DNA from: Niastella sp. OAS944 | Lineage (GTDB): Bacteria; Bacteroidota; Bacteroidia; Chitinophagales; Chitinophagaceae | Assembly: GCA_024809215.1 (NCBI GenBank) | Contig: JANUBW010000004.1 | Coordinates: 310,001 to 374,000 of the forward strand | Reading direction: 5' to 3' | Length of the DNA stretch: 64,000 bases | Shown here: in pieces, positions 16,752 through 26,555 of the stretch | Numbering within the stretch: the stretch's first letter is position 1 | Layout: each line of letters starts with the position of its first letter | The notes under the pieces: model-generated | Databases searched by the model: none | What the model saw: the letters and a program-made list of their open reading frames with translations, nothing else | Told to the model about the DNA's origin: nothing | Position numbers and translations under genes: made by a program

Positions 16752-17585
16752 TTAATGATGTGTGATAAAGAAAGGCAGATTAATAGTCTTTAACAACAAC
16801 CCGGCAGTGGCAGGTTTGAAAACACCCGATAACCAGCTTCGGCCAAAAGCGCCCATTACGACAATGGTGTTTTGTTTACCTAACAACCGGCCATATAATT
16901 CTTCTGAAGCTTTTCCTTTCAACACCTGAAAGCCAATGCTGGAATAATGCATGCGAAGCCATTTACCCAGTTTGTCTTTTTCGGTAACCGGTAATGAATC
17001 GTCTTTGTTTACTTGTAAAACGATGGCTTTTTTATCGGCCAGTTCGGGGAATAAATAAGTGAATTGTTTAATAGCAAAAACAGCGGAGCGGCTGCCATCA
17101 TAGGCAAATACAATTTCTTCAATACCCGTAACGCTCGATGGAGCCACCAATACAGGACATTCTGCATTGGCCAGAATTTCTTTTACCAGGGCGGTAGGCG
17201 CTTCTTCCAACCTCTTCTCAAACGACAGCGTAGGTTGTACTATTACCAGGTCGGCAAACCGGCTTTCTTCTAAAATAGCCTGGGCGGCATTTCTTTTCGT
17301 GTTATTTAATACCTGGCAACGAATACCTCTTACAGCACAGGTACGTTCAAATTGTTGTATAAAGGCGAATTGTCGTCTTTCAGCAACGGTGGGTATGCAA
17401 TGGGTTGATACAGTTTCATTATGCTGCGCAACAAACGCCACATTAGCCACAGCTTCCTCTTCACGGGCATCGCCCAGAAAATAGCCTATCAGCGTTGAAT
17501 GCGTGAACGTTGCTACGTTACAGGCAAAATGAATAACCTCTGTGTCAACGTGATCGGCATCGATGGCCAGCAGGATCTTTTTCAT
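16752..17585 (-). CDS. Two-domain universal stress protein
   Basis: A 277-residue protein with tandem Usp domains: residues ~1-140 (start KKILLAIDAD, end VLVAPSS) and ~145-277 (start EEIVFAYDGSRSAVFAI). The second domain has the ATP-binding signature VVMGAFGRSWLSGVF followed by LLLKTINLPFFITHH. The first domain lacks that glycine signature, so probably only one half binds ATP. It is the first gene of a minus-strand set with the flavodoxin and HPF-like genes. Confidence 0.88.
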   Translation of the reverse strand: MKKILLAIDADHVDTEVIHFACNVATFTHSTLIGYFLGDAREEEAVANVAFVAQHNETVSTHCIPTVAERRQFAFIQQFERTCAVRGIRCQVLNNTKRNAAQAILEESRFADLVIVQPTLSFEKRLEEAPTALVKEILANAECPVLVAPSSVTGIEEIVFAYDGSRSAVFAIKQFTYLFPELADKKAIVLQVNKDDSLPVTEKDKLGKWLRMHYSSIGFQVLKGKASEELYGRLLGKQNTIVVMGAFGRSWLSGVFKPATAGLLLKTINLPFFITHH

Positions 17586-17679
17586 GGTGATTTATTTTAC
17601 ACCAAAGCTATTCCTGAAGGCTTACTATGAAGATGACCTTTATTAGGCCGGGGAATGATTCTTGTCAAAGGGGCAGGCC

Positions 17680-17914
17680 GGCAATCGTGAATCGGCAATT
17701 GGCAATAATTTCCCAATTTCCTGGCCTCGCTACCGTGAAACGTGAAACGGCAAACGTGAAATGTGAAATGCTCACGCTCATCAACCCGATAACTATTCGT
17801 CAGTCTGCTGCACAGAAACCCTCTATCAACTCTATCACCTCTATCAACATATCAACTATTAATCAACCCGCCGCACAGAGTAAATTCTAGTCAACCCGTC
17901 AACTCGTTAACCCG
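17680..17914. repeat. Repeat cluster: heptamers GGCAATC and GTGAAAC, 9-mers CTCTATCAA and an 8-mer tail
   Basis: GGCAATC, GTGAATC, GGCAATT, GGCAATA (17680-17707) and GTGAAAC, GTGAAAC, GGCAAAC, GTGAAAT, GTGAAAT (17735-17769) are in strict 7-bp register. A CTGCTGCACAGA core at about 17808 is followed by 9-bp CTCTATCAA-like units and a GTCAACTCGTTAACCC tail. It is an inverted copy of the cluster at 24600. An 87-codon frame across it (17627-17890) is only repeat translation. Nothing else is seen between 17586 and 17914. Confidence 0.85.
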
Positions 17915-19036
17915 TCAACTCAACGCCCCATCCCAATCCTTCCAAACCGGTTCATACCCAATAGATGAAATAACACGGGCCATTTCGGCCGGTGTGCGCT
18001 CATCGGCTATTTCAAACTGTTCGAGCGATTCCGGTTCAACGGCATAGCCACCGGGATTTGTTTTTGACCCGGCGCTGATAGAGGTAATGCCTAACCGCAT
18101 AACATTATCCCTGAACCTCGGATGCTCGCGCGTTGATAACGACAGCTCTACCTCCTGGTTAAAGATGCGCCAGGCGCAGATCAGCTGCACCAGCTCGCGA
18201 TCAACCATTTCAATCTTAGGTTCCAATCCGCCCGAAAAAGGCCGCAGGCGTGGAAAGGAGATACTATATTTTGTTTGCCAGTAAGTGCGTTCAAGATAAT
18301 TCAAATGCAAAGCGGTAAAAAAAGAATCGGTGCGCCAGTCTTCCAAACCTATCAGTATACCCAAACCGATCTTATGCACCCCTGCCCTGCCGAGACGGTC
18401 GGGCGTTTCAATACGATATTGAAAATTCGATTTCTTGCCTTTGGGGTGATGTTTTTTATAATCTTCGCGATGATAAGTTTCCTGGTACACCAGTACCGTA
18501 TGCAACCCTTCAACCGTTAGCTCGCGGTAATCTTCTTCATCGAGCGGTTGCACTTCCATAGAGATATGGGCAAAATGATTACGCAACAGACTGATGGCAT
18601 TTTTAAAATACGGCACATGCACGGTATGATTGGCTTCTCCTGTTACCAGCAATACATGCTCATACCCCATTTCTTTAATAGCCATGGCTTCCTGTAATAT
18701 TTCGGTGGCCGACAGAGTTCGCCTGCGTACTTTGTTATCTAAACTAAAACCGCAATAGGTACAAATATTATTGCACTCGTTAGAAAGATACATGGGCACA
18801 TACATTTGGATGGTTTTTCCAAAACGTTGCTGTGTGAGTTGCTGACTTAGCTGTGCCATGGGCTCCAGGTACTTTGCTGCCGCCGGCGAAATAAGCGCCA
18901 TAAAATCATCCAGCGTTCTGCTTTGTTTGCCCAATGCCGCTTCTACATCCGCAGCTGTTTTGCTGTAAATGCGTTCCTTTACCTCGTCCCAACTATACTG
19001 ATTGAAGATATTGATAAAACTATCCATGGTATTCAT
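17915..19036 (-). CDS. thiH: 2-iminoacetate synthase ThiH
   Basis: A radical SAM tyrosine lyase of 373 residues that makes dehydroglycine for the thiazole ring. The cluster-binding motif is [12 protein letters not shown] (C88, C92, C95), followed by the [12 protein letters not shown] and [24 protein letters not shown] regions of ThiH. It is the last gene of the operon. Its start overlaps the end of thiG by 17 bp (8 bp if the second ATG at 19027 is used). In anaerobes and facultative bacteria ThiH replaces glycine oxidase ThiO; no ThiO is present here. Confidence 0.94.
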   Translation of the reverse strand: MNTMDSFINIFNQYSWDEVKERIYSKTAADVEAALGKQSRTLDDFMALISPAAAKYLEPMAQLSQQLTQQRFGKTIQMYVPMYLSNECNNICTYCGFSLDNKVRRRTLSATEILQEAMAIKEMGYEHVLLVTGEANHTVHVPYFKNAISLLRNHFAHISMEVQPLDEEDYRELTVEGLHTVLVYQETYHREDYKKHHPKGKKSNFQYRIETPDRLGRAGVHKIGLGILIGLEDWRTDSFFTALHLNYLERTYWQTKYSISFPRLRPFSGGLEPKIEMVDRELVQLICAWRIFNQEVELSLSTREHPRFRDNVMRLGITSISAGSKTNPGGYAVEPESLEQFEIADERTPAEMARVISSIGYEPVWKDWDGALS

Positions 19037-19793
19037 CTAAAAAAGCCGTTAAAGGACTGCTTGCTATTGCTGTATTCAAAGGTTTGGCCAACCGGGCCTC
19101 ATATGCTATACGACCTGCCTCTACTCCCATTTTAAATGCAGTGGCCATTTGCACCGGATTACCAGCCACCGCAATGGCCGTATTTACCAGCACCGCATCG
19201 GCGCCAATCTCCAGCGCTTTTGCTGCATCGGAAGGTGAACCAATACCCGCATCTACCACTACCGGCACTTTGCTTTGTTCAATAATGATCTCGAGGAAAT
19301 CTATGGTCTTTAATCCTTTGTTGCTGCCGATGGGTGAACCAAGTGGCATTACTGCCGCAGCGCCCGCTTCTTCCAGCCGTTTACACAAAACAGGATCGGC
19401 ATGAATGTATGGCAATACCACAAAACCAAGCTTTACCAACTCTTCGGTTGCACGTAAGGTTTCTATGGGATCGGGCATCAGGTACTTGGGGTCAGGGTGT
19501 ATTTCCAGCTTCAGCCAGTTTGTTTGCAAAGCTTCACGCGCCAGTTGTGCTGCAAATACCGCTTCTTTGGCAGTACGCACGCCCGATGTATTGGGTAATA
19601 AATTGATATGCGAATGTTGCAGGTGACGTAAAATATCGTCCTGCGGATCATTCATATCAACCCGTTTCAATGCCACCGTCACCAGTTCTGAGCCCGACGC
19701 TACCAATGCTTCTTCCATCACATCTACAGAGCTGAACTTACCGGTACCGGTAAATAACCGGGAGTTGAATGTTTTGTCTGCTATTTTTAACAT
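19020..19793 (-). CDS. thiG: Thiazole synthase ThiG
   Basis: A 257-residue TIM-barrel enzyme joining deoxyxylulose phosphate, dehydroglycine and ThiS thiocarboxylate into the thiazole phosphate. The Schiff-base Lys is in WLKLEIHPD (K95). The phosphate-binding ends [24 protein letters not shown] and [10 protein letters not shown] are intact. It follows thiE by 10 bp and overlaps thiH. It forms a complex with ThiH in other bacteria, which fits the overlap. Confidence 0.95.
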   Translation of the reverse strand: MLKIADKTFNSRLFTGTGKFSSVDVMEEALVASGSELVTVALKRVDMNDPQDDILRHLQHSHINLLPNTSGVRTAKEAVFAAQLAREALQTNWLKLEIHPDPKYLMPDPIETLRATEELVKLGFVVLPYIHADPVLCKRLEEAGAAAVMPLGSPIGSNKGLKTIDFLEIIIEQSKVPVVVDAGIGSPSDAAKALEIGADAVLVNTAIAVAGNPVQMATAFKMGVEAGRIAYEARLAKPLNTAIASSPLTAFLDEYHG

Positions 19794-19803
19794 AACACTT
19801 CTT

Positions 19804-20427
19804 TTAATTGAACAACTCGTTTATTTTGTCCACTTCTGCCAGAGGATCTGACGCAGTCATGATAGCCCCGGAAACAGCTACACTATACAAACCAGCATCA
19901 CGCAAACCCGGAACATCATCGCTTACAATACCACCAATGGCTACAATGGGTAATTGAATATTGGCCGCTCTTACCTGCTGCATTATACGTTGATACCCTT
20001 CAAGACCAAGGATGGGACTTAACTTTTCTTTGGTAGAAGTAAAACGGAAAGGTCCCAGCCCGATATAATCAACACCTTCCTGCACCCGTTGCTGGATATG
20101 CCCGAAGGTATTGGCAGTGCCCCCTATTATCATATTAGGGCCTACAATGGCGCGCACTTCGCGGGGCAACATATCCTGCAAACCAACATGAATACCCCAG
20201 GCGCCCACAGATTTGGCTACATGCGGATAGTCATTTATCACCAGCTTTGCATTATACAGGTCGCACAAAGCCTTTGCTTTTTTTGCTTGTTCTAACACAA
20301 CGGCTTCAGGCTCCTTCTTCACTCGTAACTGTACCAACTTACAACCTGCCTCTAGTGCTTCTTCAATAGCGTTCAGGTGCGTTTTTGTTGCGGTTTGTTG
20401 TGAAATAAAATACACGCGCTCTAACAT
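19804..20427 (-). CDS. thiE: Thiamine phosphate synthase ThiE
   Basis: A 207-residue TIM barrel that couples HMP-diphosphate to thiazole phosphate. The family motifs [30 protein letters not shown] and AIGGI are present in order, with the substrate-binding Lys in TSTKEK. It is the canonical copy; a divergent second copy lies at 21232-21915. It is separated from thiD by a 98-bp gap that is almost entirely a heptamer array, and from thiG by 10 bp. Confidence 0.94.
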   Translation of the reverse strand: MLERVYFISQQTATKTHLNAIEEALEAGCKLVQLRVKKEPEAVVLEQAKKAKALCDLYNAKLVINDYPHVAKSVGAWGIHVGLQDMLPREVRAIVGPNMIIGGTANTFGHIQQRVQEGVDYIGLGPFRFTSTKEKLSPILGLEGYQRIMQQVRAANIQLPIVAIGGIVSDDVPGLRDAGLYSVAVSGAIMTASDPLAEVDKINELFN

Positions 20428-20442
20428 ACTATATCTTGTAAA

Positions 20443-20526
20443 TTGAGATTTGAAATTTTTATTTGGATCTTGGAATTTGAGATTTGGATTTTTTTATTTG
20501 GATCTTGGAATTTGAAATTTGGATTT
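20443..20526. repeat. Heptanucleotide array, 12 units in perfect register (TGGATTT type)
   Basis: Twelve consecutive 7-bp units fill the thiD-thiE gap. A five-unit block (TTTTATT, TGGATCT, TGGAATT, TGAGATT, TGGATTT) is duplicated with a single base change, so a 35-bp higher-order unit exists. The array ends on the stop codon of thiD (20526-20528). Confidence 0.92.
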
Positions 20527-21275
20527 TATGTATGATATCCCAGTAATGACTGGTTGCTGTTTAAAAAGGTTTCAACATATTTTTTTGCTAACCGGCAGGC
20601 TTCCTTTAATGAATGGCCTTTTGCCAGTTGGGCGGTAATAGCAGCGGCCAATACACAACCCGATCCATGTTTGGGAAATGCCTGTTTTACACCTGCGCTA
20701 ATGATCGTATGACCATCGGGTTCGTATAAGGTATCTGTTCCAATGGCATCGGGGCGGTGACCGCCTTTCAATAACACCGAACAAAACCTGGCCTTCTCTT
20801 CTTTTATCAATTCTTCTTTTGTGATCGATTGCAACCGCTGCAGCTCATTATAGTTGGGCGTTACCAGGGTTACCGTTGCCAGTATGGCTTCCAGGCTATG
20901 AAAGGTATCAACCGAATGAAAATCATAACCGGCGCTGGCTTTTAATACCGGGTCCCATACAATTTTAATGGCAGCATTGTGCTCTTTTAAAAATCGGATC
21001 ACTTCTATCAACGTTTCCGGTGAATTAATGATGCCGATCTTACAGGCCATGATCCCGAACTTGCTTATCAATGGTTGCAGTTGCTCAATGATCTGTTCGG
21101 CCGAAAGCCAGTGCAGGTTTAAAAAGCTGTCATCGGTTTGAACCGTTAAGGCTGTGCAAACGCCAAAACCGTATACGCCGTGTTGTTCAAAGGTTTTGCA
21201 ATCGGCCAGCACGCCGGCGCCCCCACTGGGATCAAAACCGGCGATGGTCAATACGTATGGTCGTGGCGATTGCAT
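20526..21275 (-). CDS. thiD: Hydroxymethylpyrimidine (phosphate) kinase ThiD
   Basis: A 249-residue ribokinase-fold enzyme phosphorylating HMP and HMP-P. Motifs: TIAGFDPSGGAGVLADCKTF at the N-terminus, VWDPVLKASAGY in the middle, and the anion-hole/catalytic KHGSGCVLAAAI near the C-terminus. I use the ATG at 21275 (MQSPRPYVLTIAG), which places the first strand correctly; an in-frame ATG at 21350 would add 25 residues overlapping the upstream gene. With this start it overlaps the thiE-like gene by 44 bp. Confidence 0.93.
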   Translation of the reverse strand: MQSPRPYVLTIAGFDPSGGAGVLADCKTFEQHGVYGFGVCTALTVQTDDSFLNLHWLSAEQIIEQLQPLISKFGIMACKIGIINSPETLIEVIRFLKEHNAAIKIVWDPVLKASAGYDFHSVDTFHSLEAILATVTLVTPNYNELQRLQSITKEELIKEEKARFCSVLLKGGHRPDAIGTDTLYEPDGHTIISAGVKQAFPKHGSGCVLAAAITAQLAKGHSLKEACRLAKKYVETFLNSNQSLLGYHT

Positions 21276-21914
21276 GATTAATCTTTTTAAATTGTTCAAC
21301 TGCTTTTTCCGGTTCGTTCCAAATGGCACCCAGCAATGCAGCCCCATCAAAATTCATGGCAGGCAGCTTACCTACATTATCAGCATCAATTCCACCCAAC
21401 GCAATTACCGATACCGCCTTTTGTTCATCTTTCAAATAAAAATCATCATCGATCACACGCTTGTAATCCTGTTTCGAAATACTATCAAACACAGGCGAAA
21501 AGAAGGCATACGAAAAATGTGATGACAAATTTTGCAGCACAGGTATCTCATGCACCGAAGTACTAAAGATCCGTATGGGCCGGTCCCCTTCCGAAAGGGG
21601 GCTCGCCCTCTGCTCCATTTGCCAGGGAGAGCTCCCTTTGAAAAGGGAACCCTCCCTTTCTGCCTGCAGGCGATGCTCTTCTCTATAATGCAGTCGATGC
21701 ATACCATATTCCTCCATCAAATGAAAGAAACCATGCATAACAATGCGATAATGATATTTAGTTGGTATGGCTTCTATCAACTGCCGCACCGACTGTTCAT
21801 CGGCATTGGGTTTACGCAGGTGAAACACTTCCAACCCTTCAGCAAATAACTGCTGAATGATCTCCGCCTCACCAGGTAACATAGCGGCATGTGATATGAC
21901 AATTAATTGAAACA

Positions 21915-21915
<1 letters not shown>
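21232..21915 (-). CDS. ThiE/TenI-like thiamine phosphate synthase family protein with in-frame inserted element
   Basis: A 227-residue second ThiE-family protein. Motifs EVFHLRKPN, GMHRLHYR, STSVHE, SPVFDSISKQDY and VIALGGI match the TenI-type branch (thiazole tautomerase or diverged ThiE). Residues ~84-114 are an insertion of about 30 residues where other members have a short loop between the LHYRE strand and STSVHE. The insert is the translation of a palindromic DNA element (21574-21666). The NDY motif of true ThiE is replaced, so synthase activity is doubtful. Its ATG overlaps the thiC stop by one base (TAATG). Confidence 0.85.
21574..21666. repeat. Palindromic element inserted in frame in the thiE-like gene
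   Basis: Two hairpins are visible: CCCCTT-CCGA-AAGGGG at about 21587 and TCCCTTT-GAA-AAGGGA at about 21634. The C-rich/G-rich sequence is unlike the surrounding gene and matches the style of intergenic hairpin elements of Bacteroidota. Its length keeps the reading frame. Confidence 0.75.
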
Positions 21916-23807
<1,892 letters not shown>

Positions 23808-23837
23808 TTATTGTTAGAAATGAATGAGCGATTGGGA

Positions 23838-23999
23838 ACTGTTACCGGTTAAAGGTTTCAGGGTACCAGGGCCTTAATGCAAATGCCCGCCTTTACTTAA
23901 GCTGCTTTAAATTTGAGCCCCGGCAACAGGCAACAGGTAACCGGCAACTGCACTGTATTTCATTAGCACATTATCTCATTATCACATTATCACATTGGT
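23838..23999. repeat. Heptanucleotide cluster with inverted arms, plus an 8-bp CATTATCA array
   Basis: CTGTTAC, CGGTTAA, AGGTTTC, AGGGTAC units (from 23838) face inverted CCGGCAA, CAGGCAA, CAGGTAA, CCGGCAA units (about 23920-23948). An 8-bp array of ACATTATC/TCATTATC units follows up to the thiS stop. It lies between thiS and thiC inside the operon. Confidence 0.82.
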
Positions 24000-24001
24000 A
24001 T

Positions 24002-24205
24002 TCATCCTCCTTGAGTAGCTCTTATTAGCATAACCTTATCTGCCTCGCGTAACATATACACAGGCCAATCGGTGCTGGGAATAACGGTTTGATCAACCGC
24101 TACTGCCAAACCGGCCACAGGTATGCCTAATACCTGGGTAAGCAACTGCTCCAACGAACATTGATCTGGAATATCCCTGCTTTGTTGATTGATAATGATG
24201 TTCAT
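24002..24205 (-). CDS. thiS: Sulfur carrier protein ThiS
   Basis: A 67-residue ubiquitin-like protein ending in the required Gly-Gly (LIRATQGG), whose C-terminus is thiocarboxylated and feeds sulfur to ThiG. The N-terminal strand MNIIINQQ and the LAVAVDQTVIP segment match ThiS. It is the first gene after the TPP riboswitch. The adenylating enzyme ThiF that charges ThiS is absent from the operon. Confidence 0.93.
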   Translation of the reverse strand: MNIIINQQSRDIPDQCSLEQLLTQVLGIPVAGLAVAVDQTVIPSTDWPVYMLREADKVMLIRATQGG

Positions 24206-24287
24206 ACCAACTGTTTTAAATACTTCAGGGAATGAACATGCAGCAAAAGAGAATAAAGAGAAAGAATATATAATAGAAGACTTTCAC

Positions 24288-24363
24288 TTTTCCCTTCGGC
24301 AGTATGAACTGCATCAGGTTCAAAGGGTATTATCTCAGTCCCTAATGGACACCCCTAAAGTGC
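24288..24363 (-). promoter_or_regulatory. TPP (THI-element) riboswitch
   Basis: On the minus strand the aptamer reads GGGGTGTCC, then CTGAGA, ATACCCTTTGAACCTGATG, CAGTTCATACTGCCG and AAGGGA. These are the P1/P2-P3 CUGAGA and ACCUGAU cores and the P4-P5 stem of the thiamine pyrophosphate riboswitch. It ends about 80 bp before the thiS ATG and should repress the whole thi operon when thiamine pyrophosphate is abundant. Confidence 0.95.
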
Positions 24364-24365
24364 GG

Positions 24366-24396
24366 TAAAGGTATACAAAAATTGGAATTACAAAAC
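24366..24396 (-). promoter_or_regulatory. Possible Bacteroidota promoter of the thi operon
   Basis: On the minus strand TTTTG (near 24391-24396) and TACCTTTA (24366-24373) resemble the -33 TTTG and -7 TAnnTTTG elements of Bacteroidota sigma-ABfr promoters. The spacing is about 17 bp, slightly short. The position just upstream of the aptamer is right. It is a weak match. Confidence 0.35.
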
Positions 24397-24584
24397 TTTT
24401 TTCACGGGCGAGCTCATTTTTTGCCCCTAACATTAACAATACTGTCATATCTGCTTTCATCCTGCCGATGATCTTAATTTGTAAATCACTGAATCAAAAA
24501 CAGCTATTTTAATGCATGTTTAAACAGGTGTATGGTTGACACTTTCGTTGTCCCCATTGAATTTTAGATTGATAAAATAGTTTA

Positions 24585-24776
24585 AATTAGTTGACGAGTT
24601 AACAGGTTAACAAGTTGACAAGGTTATACTCTGTGCGGCGGGATGAGTAATAGTTGAAAGGTTGATGAGCGTGGAGCATTTCACGTTTCACGTCTGCCGT
24701 TTCACGTTTCACGATAGCGAGGCCTAAATTTTCGGAAATCATTGCCGATTCACGATTGCCGATTGCCGATTCATAA
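24585..24776. repeat. Repeat cluster: octamers GTTAACAG, heptamers TTTCACG and ATTGCCG
   Basis: GTTGACGAGTTAAC-type octamers (about 24590-24622), a CTGTGCGGCGGG core (24632), then TTTCACG, TTTCACG, TCTGCCG, TTTCACG, TTTCACG and ATTGCCG, ATTCACG, ATTGCCG, ATTGCCG heptamers. It is the reverse-complement arrangement of the cluster at 17680. A 62-codon minus frame here (24599-24787) is repeat translation. The rest of 24397-24584 shows nothing I can identify. Confidence 0.83.
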
Positions 24777-24787
24777 AAACACGTCAT

Positions 24788-25621
24788 ATGAAAAAAATGA
24801 AACCTTTCCTCATGGCAGGGATGATTACCTTGCTATTTACCCAATGTAAGAAAACAATAAAAGAAACAACGGCGCCTGCCGGTAATAACAGAACAGCCAC
24901 ACCTGAAGCATTTGAAACAGTGATCGACGGCACGTTTGCAAACTACACCACCTTTGAACAGTACTGGAATTATTTATATCCCTGGGGCAGTGATCATAAC
25001 GGTTCTGCACGTATGTATGGCAGCTCAACCGACCACAATCATATTTATCTCGATGCATCGGGCGTGTTAACCATTAAAGCCACCCGCATCACCTGGAATG
25101 AAGGCAACAGCAGTTCGAGCCCATACTTAGCTATCCGATATCATTCAGGCGCCATCAATACCAGGTTTCATGTACTATGTAATGACCAATTTCCCAACTA
25201 TGAAATAAGAGGTGATTTTCAGGCGCCTTCGGTAACAGGTTCCTGGCCTGCATTCTGGCTTACCGGTGTAAACAGCTGGCCGCCCGAAAGCGATATTATG
25301 GAGTTCAAAGGAAATAGTAACAATTGGCAAAACACCTTCCGTACCAGCAGCGATGTATCATCTATTATCACCAACGTTTCATCACCAGGCAACTGGCACA
25401 CCTATCGCATCTGGATGACAAAATCAACAGCTACCGATGTGATCATTCATTACTATATAGATGGTGTTTGGAAAGGACAGCATACAGGAAATTTTGTGGG
25501 CAAGCCCATGTATATAATCATCAATATGCAAATGGAAGGTAGTAGTGGTTCACCCGGCCCAACAGCAGATACCTACCTGCGTGCGCGGAATATATATGTA
25601 GGAAGAACAAGAGCTTTCTAA
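24788..25621 (+). CDS. GH16-family glycoside hydrolase-like lipoprotein
   Basis: A 277-residue exported beta-jelly-roll enzyme. The signal sequence MKKMKPFLMAGMITLLFTQC gives a lipobox-like Cys at 20. The catalytic GH16 pattern ExDxxE is present as PPESDIMEFKG (E167 nucleophile, D169, E172 acid/base), preceded by WPAFWLTG, which is the strand before it in GH16 laminarinases and related enzymes. C-terminal HTYRIWMT and YIDGVWKGQHTG also fit. The substrate (laminarin, lichenan, agar-type or xyloglucan) cannot be read from this. It is monocistronic, starting right after a repeat cluster. Confidence 0.8.
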   Translation: MKKMKPFLMAGMITLLFTQCKKTIKETTAPAGNNRTATPEAFETVIDGTFANYTTFEQYWNYLYPWGSDHNGSARMYGSSTDHNHIYLDASGVLTIKATRITWNEGNSSSSPYLAIRYHSGAINTRFHVLCNDQFPNYEIRGDFQAPSVTGSWPAFWLTGVNSWPPESDIMEFKGNSNNWQNTFRTSSDVSSIITNVSSPGNWHTYRIWMTKSTATDVIIHYYIDGVWKGQHTGNFVGKPMYIIINMQMEGSSGSPGPTADTYLRARNIYVGRTRAF

Positions 25622-25646
25622 CTAAAGCATACAACATGAAAAACTG

Positions 25647-25731
25647 AGAGTCGGGAAGTCAGCAAAGTCCGGAGATAAGAAAGATAGTTACAGAGAGGGT
25701 TTCTTTCAAACCTCCGGACTTTCCGACTTTC
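25647..25731. repeat. Inverted repeat (AAAGTCCGGAG / CTCCGGACTTT)
   Basis: Exact 11-bp arms at 25664-25674 and 25712-25722, extended by imperfect GTCGGGAAGTC and GACTTTCCGACTTTC flanks, form a long hairpin after the GH16-like gene. It could terminate that gene's transcript. The rest of 25732-25974 shows no other structure or gene. Confidence 0.75.
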
Positions 25732-25974
25732 GGCCATGCTATCCATTTCTGCGCAACACCGCCGTCTAAAATGTGTCTGCCAGTATTGGGTTAACAGTGG
25801 CCATCCCGTTCGGTATCACCGATCTTGCTTAAAACTCTATAACACACAACGATTGCATAACAAAAGTACAATGGCTTACCAGGCTTGCTCATGATATAAC
25901 GCAGGGAATAATATGATATAAATCAAGAGATAGTCTGATACTTTTCAACTATTATAATCGTTTACCTTATATCT

Positions 25975-26364
25975 TTGCTGGAAATTCAGGTTTTGAACAA
26001 ATGGTGGACGATAATATTCTTGATAAGCATGCTGGGGCAAACCTTCAGCAAAAGCCTTATCGTCCTGAATTTCAAGATGAATCAAAAGATCATCGCCGCC
26101 ACCTTGTGTGAAAACCGCACAAAACCCAAAACCTGCTGCCAGGGTAAATGTTACTTAGGTAAGCAGTTAAATAAGGACGAGAATTCGCAAAACACGCCAT
26201 TAAACGGTGGTTCAAACTTTAAGTTCGAGATAGTACTGTACAGCGAAAAGAAAGTTGAGACCCACTACTTTGTATTCAACGAAAAACCGGTACATGTATC
26301 GCGGTATACCGATCCCATTTCTCAAAAGGTAATAGACGCCGTTTTCCATCCTCCGCAAGCGTAA
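25975..26364 (+). CDS. Small exported Cys-motif protein, putative metal-linked
   Basis: A protein of up to 129 residues with an N-terminal hydrophobic signal (WWTIIFLISMLGQTFSKSLIVL) and a Cys cluster PKTCCQGKCYLGKQL in the mature part. The ending is VIDAVFHPPQA. The TTG at 25975 is the first available start; TTG 25993 or an internal ATG (residue 19, MLGQTF) are alternatives, the last of which would shorten the signal. It is followed by a TonB receptor and a PepSY protein on the same strand, so I infer a role in metal (copper or iron) uptake. The family is not named. Confidence 0.65.
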   Translation: MLEIQVLNKWWTIIFLISMLGQTFSKSLIVLNFKMNQKIIAATLCENRTKPKTCCQGKCYLGKQLNKDENSQNTPLNGGSNFKFEIVLYSEKKVETHYFVFNEKPVHVSRYTDPISQKVIDAVFHPPQA

Positions 26365-26555
26365 CTTCTTTCCAACACAACCTGTTTACATTCATTTTAG
26401 TATTGTTTTTTGTAAGTCTATGCTTATGCCCATGGCATACATATTTCTTACATATAATACTGTTCCTGTGTTCCAATAACTTCAACCTAAGCATCAGTAG
26501 GATGAACAGGCCATGTATTGCCTGAATGCTACCGCATGCACCAACGTTATCTTTT

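Noticed and set aside
17627-17890. 87-codon ORF between Usp and thiH
   Set aside because: Its translation matches that of the inverted repeat cluster at 24599-24787 (shared VKRETA segment), so it is repeat-derived.
21276-21350. Longer start for ThiD at 21350
   Set aside because: The extra 25 residues lie in the upstream coding region and precede the conserved first strand; ATG 21275 fits the family length.
24599-24787. 62-codon minus-strand ORF upstream of the GH16-like gene
   Set aside because: Repeat-derived for the same reason.
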